Shown: piece by piece, positions 1 to 4,866 of the stretch
How positions within the stretch are numbered: the first letter of the stretch is position 1
How the letters are laid out: each line of letters opens with the position of its first letter
Assembly (NCBI GenBank): GCA_945869935.1
Contig: CAMBSA010000154.1
Coordinates: 1 to 5,635, forward strand
DNA from: Bordetella parapertussis
GTDB taxonomy: Bacteria; Pseudomonadota; Gammaproteobacteria; Burkholderiales; SG8-39
DNA: 5,635 bases
Direction of reading: 5' to 3'
Position numbers and translations under genes: made by a program
The notes under the pieces: generated by a model
What the model saw: only the letters and a program-made list of their open reading frames with translations
Told to the model about the DNA's origin: nothing
Database searches by the model: none

Positions 1-553
1 CTGGGATGTGCTCTCCACCATCACCACCCACGGCTTCAACGAATTCCGCAACCACCTCGGCATTTCCTCCGGGCAGCAGTCGTACATGTACCGGCATGTG
101 GAGTTCATCCTCGGCAACAAGAATGAACGCCTTGCGATTGCGCACGAGAACAATCCCGACGTCTGGCCTGCGATGCAAAAGGCGCTCAACTCGCCCAGCC
201 TCTATGACGACGTGATCGCGCTGCTCGCGCGCCGCGGTTTCGCGATTCCGAAAGACTGCCTGGAGCGCGACTGGAAGCAGGCCTACATGTCGCATCCCGC
301 GGTGGAAGCCGCCTGGCTCAAGGTGCATGAAGACCCCTCGCCCGACAACGATCTGTTCGCGTTGAGCGAACACCTGATCGAACTGGCGGACCTGTTCTCG
401 CAATACCGCTGGCGGCATTTCACCTCGGTCGAGCGCATCCTCGGCTACAAGCCGGGCACCGGCGGCTCGGCCGGCGTGGGCTGGCTGCGGCATGTGGTGG
501 AACACCGCTTCTTCCCGGAACTCTGGGCCATCCGCACCACACTCGGCGCCTAG
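1..553 (+). CDS. kynA: Tryptophan 2,3-dioxygenase, C-terminal part (5' end cut by window)
   Basis: Heme enzyme that inserts O2 into L-tryptophan to give N-formylkynurenine, the first step of the kynurenine pathway; cytosolic, normally a homotetramer. The reading frame is open from base 2 (WDVLSTIT...) to the TAG at 551-553, about 183 residues, so roughly the last two thirds of a 270-300 residue protein. Family blocks seen in order: FNEFRNHLG, then SSGQQS-MYRHVEFILGNKN (the arginine-bearing helix that contacts the substrate carboxylate), SLYDDVIALLARRG, RDWKQAY, then YRWRH with the proximal heme histidine (codon 416-418), GYKPGTGGSAGVGWL (substrate-capping loop) and the terminal FFPELWAIRT. 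Two small departures from the usual sequence are Gln for Phe in SGFQS and Ala for Ser in GTGGSSG. The true start lies left of the window; internal GTG and ATG codons near the edge are not starts. It stops 24 nt before the binding-protein gene, suggesting co-transcription. Family assignment is very secure; the dioxygenase could serve a tryptophan-like substrate. Confidence 0.93.
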   Translation, partial: WDVLSTITTHGFNEFRNHLGISSGQQSYMYRHVEFILGNKNERLAIAHENNPDVWPAMQKALNSPSLYDDVIALLARRGFAIPKDCLERDWKQAYMSHPAVEAAWLKVHEDPSPDNDLFALSEHLIELADLFSQYRWRHFTSVERILGYKPGTGGSAGVGWLRHVVEHRFFPELWAIRTTLGA

Positions 554-577
554 CCGGACAAACAGGAACCTCTCTTC

Positions 578-1549
578 ATGAACCTGCGTTTAATCGTCCT
601 CGGTCTTGCGCTTTGCCTTGGCTGTGCCGCACCCGCCTTTGCACAACAACTCTGGGAAGGCAAACCTGCGCGCATCCTCGTGCCCTACGGCCCCGGCAGC
701 GGGCCGGATGCGCTCGCGCGTGACCTTGCCGACCGCCTCTCGAAGCAGACCGGCAAGACACTGGTAGTGATCAACCGCCCGGGCGCCAACGGCAACATCG
801 GCATCGATGCGGTGGCCAAGTCCGCGCCCGACGGGTTCACGTTGCTGCTCGTCGACCCGCTCAACTTCATCGTGAATCCGCTGGTCTACGGCGTCTCGCC
901 CTATGACTGGAAGACCGAGCTGAAGCCGGTGTCGAGCATCGCCGACGTGAGCCTGTTCCTGTTCGCGAGCACGCAGAAAAGGTTCTCGACCGTCGCCGAC
1001 CTGATCGACTTCGCGCGTGCCAACCCCGGTCGCCTGAACATCGGCTCCACCGGCGAGGGATCGGTAAGCCACCTCGGCGGCGAGCGGCTCGGCGCGCACA
1101 CAGGCATCCAGTTCGCGCGTATCGCCTACCGCGAGATCGCGCAGGCGATCCCCGCACTCATCACCGGCGAAATCGACGCAATGGTGTTCGGCCCGGTGCC
1201 CTTCATCAGCGCGGTGCGTGAGGGCAAGGTAAAACCGCTCGCGGTCGGCATGCCGCATCGCAGCCCGATCTACCCCGACGTGCCCACGATGAAGGAGGTC
1301 GGCCTGCCGGAGGACCTGCTGATCGGCACCACCTTTGCGCTCTACGCCCCCGGCGGCACGCCCGATGCGTTGACGAGCGAGATTTCGCGTCTGGTGGCGC
1401 GCACGCTGGCGGATGCCGAGATGCAGACCAAGTTCGCGCGCATCGGCCTTACCCTGCGCGCAAGTGACGGCGCCTTGCTCACCGCGAAGCTGCGTTCGCT
1501 CGAAGGCCCGGTGCAGGGCCTGGTCACCAAGCTCGAACTGCGAAAGTAG
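578..1549 (+). CDS. Bug/TctC-family periplasmic solute-binding protein
   Basis: Secreted substrate-binding protein of the tripartite tricarboxylate transporter type (Bug family); such proteins capture carboxylates or related small molecules in the periplasm and hand them to a TctA/TctB membrane pair. The 323-residue length is standard. Residues 1-22 form a signal peptide (Arg4, hydrophobic core, AFA before Gln23); the LGC at 14-16 does not make a good lipobox, so signal peptidase I is expected. The mature part shows the family blocks: KPARILVPYGPGSGPDALAR (first ligand loop), VVINRPGANGNIG, VAKSAPDGFTLL, NPLVYGVSPYDW, ANPGRLNIGSTGEGSVSHL, ITGEIDAMVFG, GKVKPLAVG, PDVPTMKEVGLP and APGGTPDAL. 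A weak AGGA at 564-567 sits 10 nt before the ATG, and the stop is TAG at 1547-1549. No tctA or tctB is in the window, which is common because most Bug proteins are orphans. Ligand cannot be read from sequence; neighbours suggest an aromatic or sulfated organic acid, but that is inference. Confidence 0.93.
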   Translation: MNLRLIVLGLALCLGCAAPAFAQQLWEGKPARILVPYGPGSGPDALARDLADRLSKQTGKTLVVINRPGANGNIGIDAVAKSAPDGFTLLLVDPLNFIVNPLVYGVSPYDWKTELKPVSSIADVSLFLFASTQKRFSTVADLIDFARANPGRLNIGSTGEGSVSHLGGERLGAHTGIQFARIAYREIAQAIPALITGEIDAMVFGPVPFISAVREGKVKPLAVGMPHRSPIYPDVPTMKEVGLPEDLLIGTTFALYAPGGTPDALTSEISRLVARTLADAEMQTKFARIGLTLRASDGALLTAKLRSLEGPVQGLVTKLELRK

Positions 1550-1559
1550 CGTCCGCATC

Positions 1560-1577
1560 ATGAACCGCGCGTCATGA
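1560..1577 (+). promoter_or_regulatory. Possible leader minicistron overlapping the sulfatase start
   Basis: A five-codon ORF (Met-Asn-Arg-Ala-Ser, stop) ends in TGA at 1575-1577, overlapping the sulfatase ATG at 1574-1576 as ATGA. The sulfatase start has no visible Shine-Dalgarno, so a ribosome terminating here could re-initiate on the sulfatase. The minicistron itself has only a poor purine stretch upstream (GAAAG near 1542-1546), so this may be chance. Confidence 0.2.
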
Positions 1578-3046
1578 AACTCCGCCCAAAGAACCTCGTC
1601 ATCCTGCTCTCGGACGAGCACAATTCCGCGGCGATGGGCTGCGCCGGCCACGCCGAGGTGCTCACGCCCAGGCTCGACGCACTCGCCGCACGCGGAACCC
1701 GCTTTACGGCCGCCTACACCGCAAGCCCGATCTGCGTGCCGGCGCGCACCGCGCTTGCCAACGGGCGTTACGTTCATGAAGCCGGCTACTGGGACAACGT
1801 CGATGCCTGGGACGGCAAGACGCGAAGCTGGCACCACGTGCTGCGCGATCACGGCCACACGGTGGTGTCGATCGGCAAGCTGCACTACCGCGGCTGGGCG
1901 GGCGACGATTACGGCTTTACCGAATCGCAGATCCCGATGCACATCCACGAAGGCCGCGGCGAACTGAGGATGCTCCTGCGCAATCCGCCGCCGGATCTGG
2001 GCGACGGCTCGGGCTTTCTCGGCAAAGCCGGCCCGGGCGAGTCCGACTACACCCGCTACGACCGAGACATCACCGCCCGCGCGCTGAAGTGGATCGCAGA
2101 CCAGGCGGCCAGGCCCTCGGCAAAGCCCTGGGTATTGATGGTCTCGATCGTCGCGCCGCACTTCCCGCTGATCGCGCCGCAGGAGTTCCACGACATCTAT
2201 GCCGGCCGGCCGCTTGCGATGCCCAAGGCCTACCGCTACGGCACCGACCAGCCGCATCCCTTCCTGCAGCTGTATTCGGAAATCAGCGGCTACAACCGCC
2301 ACTTCAGGAACGAGGACGACGTGCGCCGCGCGCTTGCCGCGTATTACGGCCTCACCTCCTTCATGGACGACAACATGGGGCGCGTGCTCGATGCGATCGG
2401 GGATGCCGGCCTCGCCGATTCCACCCGGGTGCTGTACCTGAGCGACCACGGCGAACACGCCGGCACACGCGGGCTCTGGGGCAAGGGAACCATGTACGAG
2501 GAATCCGCCGGCGTGCCGATGATCCTAGCCGGCGCGGATGTTCCCTCAGGCTCGACTGTAGCGACGCCGGTGAGCCATATCGATGTCTACGATACCGTGC
2601 TCGACTGCGTCGGCCTGTCGCGGGAGCACAGCGACGCCTCGCCGCACGCACGCTCGCTGTTTGACACACTGCGCGAATCCCTGCCCGGCTCGAACGCGCA
2701 GGATGCGAACCGTGCGGTCATCTCCGAATACCACACCGTCGGCACGCGCTCGGCGGTGTTCATGCTGCGCGATGCGCGCTACAAGTACGTGCACTGCGTG
2801 GGGCTCGATGCGCAGTTGTTCGATCTCGATGCCGACCCGCAGGAATTGATGGATCTTGCCGAACAGCCGGAATCGAAAGACATCCTCGACCGATGCCGTG
2901 CAAAGCTGGGTGAGTTTCTCGACCCCGAGGAAACCGACCGCCGTGCCAAGGCACGGCAGCGGGAACTGATCGACTTCTACGGTGGCGAAAAGGCGATTCG
3001 CAAGACCCGCGGCACGCCAGGCTACACGCCACCGCCCAAGGCCTGA
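1574..3046 (+). CDS. Formylglycine-type sulfatase, cytosolic (substrate unknown)
   Basis: Alkaline-phosphatase-superfamily sulfatase hydrolysing a sulfate ester, or possibly a phosphonate or phosphate ester, with a Cys-derived formylglycine nucleophile. The protein has 490 residues and no signal peptide, so it should act in the cytosol. Seen: metal ligand region LLSDEHN with Asp14; Cys54 in SPICVPART, fitting the minimal C-x-P-x-R recognition core (Arg58) but with Ala instead of the usual Ser; GKLHYRG with Lys102 and His104; SIVAPHFP with His196; LSDHGEHAG with metal ligands Asp291/His292; GLWGK with Lys304; C-terminal subdomain with RYKYVH and QLFDLDADPQELMDLA. Asp-His rather than Asp-Asn at the second metal site, and Asn75 in a YWDN context, resemble choline sulfatases and phosphonate monoester hydrolases more than AtsA-type arylsulfatases. 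ATG 1574 is the first possible start after the preceding stop in the same frame, yet no Shine-Dalgarno precedes it; see the short ORF at 1560-1577. It needs a formylglycine-generating enzyme encoded elsewhere. Family sure, substrate not. Confidence 0.9.
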   Translation: MKLRPKNLVILLSDEHNSAAMGCAGHAEVLTPRLDALAARGTRFTAAYTASPICVPARTALANGRYVHEAGYWDNVDAWDGKTRSWHHVLRDHGHTVVSIGKLHYRGWAGDDYGFTESQIPMHIHEGRGELRMLLRNPPPDLGDGSGFLGKAGPGESDYTRYDRDITARALKWIADQAARPSAKPWVLMVSIVAPHFPLIAPQEFHDIYAGRPLAMPKAYRYGTDQPHPFLQLYSEISGYNRHFRNEDDVRRALAAYYGLTSFMDDNMGRVLDAIGDAGLADSTRVLYLSDHGEHAGTRGLWGKGTMYEESAGVPMILAGADVPSGSTVATPVSHIDVYDTVLDCVGLSREHSDASPHARSLFDTLRESLPGSNAQDANRAVISEYHTVGTRSAVFMLRDARYKYVHCVGLDAQLFDLDADPQELMDLAEQPESKDILDRCRAKLGEFLDPEETDRRAKARQRELIDFYGGEKAIRKTRGTPGYTPPPKA

Positions 3047-3052
3047 GCCGCA

Positions 3053-3076
3053 GCGGCGCGTTCCGCGCTAAGCCGC
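3053..3076. terminator. GC-rich hairpin at convergent gene ends (weak terminator candidate)
   Basis: The 21-nt gap between the two converging stop codons contains the inverted repeat GCGCG-TTC-CGCGC at 3056-3068, extendable with a bulge to GCGG (3053-3056) pairing with CCGC (3073-3076). It begins 10 nt after the sulfatase stop and reaches into the TAG of the opposite gene. No run of T follows on either strand, so it is not a classical intrinsic terminator; in GC-rich DNA such short dyads also arise by chance. Confidence 0.22.
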
Positions 3077-3796
3077 GCGCGCGCCGTCCTTGCGCGCGGG
3101 TGCGCCATCCTCGAAGCGTTCCTTCTCTTCCCCGCCGATGTCCGCGAACAGACCTAGCGGATAGAAGGCCTTGAAATCCGCCATGATTTTCTCGAACGGC
3201 AGCTCGGACCAGCAGCCGTGGTCCTTCACGTATTCCATGTGCCGGCGGTCCTGCTTGTCGTATTCCTGGAACACCGCATCCGAGTGCCCGTCGAACTCGG
3301 TCGGCCGTACGCCGAAGCGGTCGCAAAGTTCTATGTTGAATGCCGGTGCCGCCTTGACCCAGCGGCCTTCGAGGTAAAGAACCGCGTAGCCGTGATGCAT
3401 GAACGTGGTGCTTCCACCCATGCGTTCTTTCAGCTTGTCGGTGGTGAGATGGTTCTTCACGTCCGACAGGCCGATCCCCGCCTGGATGCCGGCGGCGCGG
3501 GCGAGAGTCGTCAGCAGCACGCCCTTGGGCACGCAGTAACCCACGTTGCGCTGCAGGATGTTGCTCGCGATGTAGCTGTCCGACGAACTCAGGATCGAAA
3601 ACGGGTCATAACGCCAGCCGTCCCGCACCGCGTAGAACAACTTGATCGCACGACCGATATCGGTGGTCTCACCCGCGATCGCCTTGTCCACGAACGCGCG
3701 GATGAGCGGATGCCCTGTGTCGAAGTAGTGGGTGGCGGCCAGGTAGGCCGGGCCGGGAACCGGAACTTCGCCGGGAGGTGTGTGTATCAGTGTCAT
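3068..3796 (-). CDS. Transglutaminase-like cysteine hydrolase/peptidase family protein
   Basis: 242-residue cytosolic protein with the transglutaminase-core (papain-like) fold; such bacterial proteins act as peptidases, amidases or acyltransferases, but no function is established for this one. Seen: N-terminal helical part (YFDTGHPLIRAF, residues 24-35; GRAIKLFYAVRDGWRYDPF, 48-66); catalytic Cys88 in NVGYCVPKGVLLTTLARAAGI, where the Cys starts a helix; His135 in HHGYAVLYLEGRW; then KAAPAFNIELC at 148-158. The usual third residue, Asp of a D-P-T-like motif, is replaced by Ala150, leaving Asn154 or a carboxylate elsewhere to take its role. No signal peptide or membrane segment. I chose ATG 3796 because homology-like sequence begins there and because a short ORF with a good ribosome site ends on it. 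The frame stays open to 3925, and ATG 3859, which overlaps the bdhA stop as ATGA, would add 21 unremarkable residues. It lies 59 nt after bdhA and is probably co-transcribed with it. Family call good, function unknown. Confidence 0.85.
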   Translation of the reverse strand: MTLIHTPPGEVPVPGPAYLAATHYFDTGHPLIRAFVDKAIAGETTDIGRAIKLFYAVRDGWRYDPFSILSSSDSYIASNILQRNVGYCVPKGVLLTTLARAAGIQAGIGLSDVKNHLTTDKLKERMGGSTTFMHHGYAVLYLEGRWVKAAPAFNIELCDRFGVRPTEFDGHSDAVFQEYDKQDRRHMEYVKDHGCWSELPFEKIMADFKAFYPLGLFADIGGEEKERFEDGAPARKDGARAA

Positions 3797-3827
3797 GACC
3801 GAACCGCTTTTCTCATGTGTGCCTTCT
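3793..3827 (-). promoter_or_regulatory. Leader minicistron with Shine-Dalgarno before the transglutaminase-like gene
   Basis: On the - strand AGAAGG (3827-3822) stands 5 nt before an ATG at 3816-3814 that opens a seven-codon ORF (MRKAVRS). Its TGA at 3795-3793 overlaps the ATG of the transglutaminase-like gene (3796-3794) as ATGA. The main gene lacks a well-placed ribosome site of its own, so termination-reinitiation (translational coupling) is a reasonable inference. The sequence pattern is direct; its use is not proven. Confidence 0.4.
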
Positions 3828-3855
3828 GACCCGCGAACGGGAGCCTGATGCCGGA

Positions 3856-4638
3856 TCATCGCGCCGTCCAGCCGCCGTCGATCGACTGCGCGCTGCCGGT
3901 GATCGACGCCGCCGCGTCCGAACACAGGAACACGGCCAGCGCTGCGACCTCTTCCACTTTCACGAATTTCTTCGTCGGCTGCGAGGCGAGGATGATGTCG
4001 GTCGCCACCTGCTCGCGCGAGATGCCGTGTGACTTGGCAAGGTCATCCACCTGCTTTTCCACCAGCGGAGTCAGAACGAACCCGGGGCAGATCGCGTTGG
4101 CGGTGATGTTGTCGGTGGCGGTCTCCAGCGCCGTCACCTTGGTGATGCCGACCACGCCGTGCTTGGCCGCCACATAGGCCACCTTGAAGGGCGAGGCGAT
4201 CAGCCCGTGCGCCGAGGCGATGTTGATGATCCGGCCCCAGCCCTTCTTGCGCATGTGAGGCAGCGCAAATTTCGTCGCATGGAAGGCGGAACTCATGTTG
4301 ATCGCGATGATCCGGTTCCACTGTTCCTCCGGGAAGGTATCGATCGGCGATACATGCTGGATGCCGGCGTTGTTCACCAGGATATCCACCGCGCCGAATT
4401 CCTTCGCGGCGAGCGCGATCATCGCCTCGATGTCGGCGGTCTTCGTCATGTCCGCCGGCGAATACACCACCTTCACGCCGAACTCGGCGGCAAGGCCGGC
4501 ACGCATCGTCTCGATCGCGGCGGCATCGCCAAAGCCGTTCAGCACGATGTTGGCACCTTCCTTCGCGAGCGCCCGGGCAACGCCCAAGCCAATGCCGCTG
4601 GTGGAACCGGTGACGACGGCAGAACGTCCCTTGAGCAT
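3856..4638 (-). CDS. bdhA: D-3-hydroxybutyrate dehydrogenase (short-chain dehydrogenase)
   Basis: NAD-dependent oxidation of (R)-3-hydroxybutyrate to acetoacetate (EC 1.1.1.30), the step after polyhydroxybutyrate depolymerisation; cytosolic, normally tetrameric. The 260-residue length is exactly that of the family. Seen: Rossmann cofactor motif TGSTSGIG (10-17); NNAG (89-92); catalytic tetrad Asn114, Ser142, Tyr155, Lys159; substrate residues known from the Pseudomonas fragi enzyme, Gln94, His144, Lys152 and Gln196, all kept at identical positions; terminal DGGWTAR with Trp257. The exception is Phe187 where the P. fragi enzyme has Trp187 in the mobile substrate lid (CPGF rather than CPGW). 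These residues separate it from generic FabG-like reductases. The frame is open 20 codons further upstream to 4698, but ATG 4638 gives the family's MLKG start and has GGAG 6 nt before it. It follows a 228-nt intergenic region, so it probably has its own promoter, and precedes the transglutaminase-like gene on the same strand. Confidence 0.95.
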   Translation of the reverse strand: MLKGRSAVVTGSTSGIGLGVARALAKEGANIVLNGFGDAAAIETMRAGLAAEFGVKVVYSPADMTKTADIEAMIALAAKEFGAVDILVNNAGIQHVSPIDTFPEEQWNRIIAINMSSAFHATKFALPHMRKKGWGRIINIASAHGLIASPFKVAYVAAKHGVVGITKVTALETATDNITANAICPGFVLTPLVEKQVDDLAKSHGISREQVATDIILASQPTKKFVKVEEVAALAVFLCSDAAASITGSAQSIDGGWTAR

Positions 4639-4644
4639 GGTTTT

Positions 4645-4648
4645 CTCC
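4645..4648 (-). promoter_or_regulatory. Ribosome binding site of bdhA
   Basis: GGAG on the - strand (within TGGAGAAAACC before ATG), 6 nt from ATG 4638. It decides the start against the upstream in-frame ATG at 4698, which would add 20 residues not typical of the family. Confidence 0.75.
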
Positions 4649-4663
4649 AGAAAGGCTATGCGC

Positions 4664-4680
4664 TTGGTGCGATGTACCAA
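4664..4680. repeat. Imperfect 17-nt palindrome upstream of bdhA (operator candidate)
   Basis: TTGGTGC-GAT-GTACCAA on the + strand: 7-nt arms with one mismatch around three bases, ending 25 nt before the bdhA start codon. Directly beside it, at 4684-4697, lies a second inverted repeat, on the - strand TGCGC-TTTG-GCGCA. Position between the likely promoter and the start fits a repressor site or a leader hairpin; no known regulator's consensus is recognised. Confidence 0.35.
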
Positions 4681-4758
4681 TTGTGCGCCAAAGCGCAAAT
4701 CACGGCACGAAGCTTAGGAGGCACGCCCCGCGGCAGACACAGGGGAAAGGCTTGCCCT

Positions 4759-4789
4759 GATATACGGACGAATCATTTCTGTACGCCAA
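4759..4789 (-). promoter_or_regulatory. Weak sigma-70-like promoter candidate for bdhA
   Basis: On the - strand, TTGGCG (4789-4784) and TATATC (4764-4759) each match 4 of 6 consensus bases but are separated by 19 nt, longer than ideal. Transcription from here would give a leader of roughly 110 nt before bdhA. It is the best pair seen in this 228-nt gap, not a confident call. Confidence 0.2.
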
Positions 4790-4826
4790 TCGCCCGCTTT
4801 CACGCACGGGCTGGGGACTTTCAACA

Positions 4827-4843
4827 TAAAAGTTCAACTTTTA
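4827..4843. repeat. Perfect AT-rich 17-nt palindrome between MFS gene and bdhA (operator candidate)
   Basis: TAAAAGTTCAACTTTTA: 8-nt perfect arms around a single central C, an AT-rich island in strongly GC-rich DNA, 24 nt downstream of the MFS stop. A further TTCAAC at 4820-4825 repeats the half site TTCAAC at 4833-4838 with a 13-nt period. Too AU-rich (one G-C pair in the stem) and lacking a T run to be a convincing terminator; the shape suits a dimeric regulator such as a MarR- or GntR-type protein, which is inference. Confidence 0.45.
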
Positions 4844-4866
4844 ACCGGCGGGAATAACTCCGCGCA

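Noticed and set aside
591..625. Lipoprotein signal (lipobox) in the Bug-family protein at Cys13 or Cys16
   Set aside because: Residues before either Cys do not fit L-A/S-G/A-C; AFA before Gln23 is a better signal peptidase I site.
590..2458. Long antisense open frame of 622 codons across the binding-protein and sulfatase genes
   Set aside because: It spans two genes with clear family motifs on the + strand and crosses their junction; its translation is Arg/Val/Ala/His-rich with no recognisable domain. It is a by-product of GC-rich codon bias.
3071..3098. Run of alternating CG/GC bases (possible Z-DNA or repeat)
   Set aside because: It lies in the Ala/Arg-rich C-terminal coding tail of the transglutaminase-like gene and is explained by GC-rich codons.
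3218..3829. 203-codon + strand open frame opposite the transglutaminase-like gene
   Set aside because: Antisense shadow; the - strand frame carries the Cys and His family motifs.
4828..4842. Palindrome considered as intrinsic terminator of the MFS gene
   Set aside because: As RNA the stem has only one G-C pair and no following U tract on the - strand.
4159..4857. 232-codon + strand open frame opposite bdhA and the intergenic region
   Set aside because: Antisense to an unmistakable bdhA; His/Arg/Gly-rich translation with no motif.
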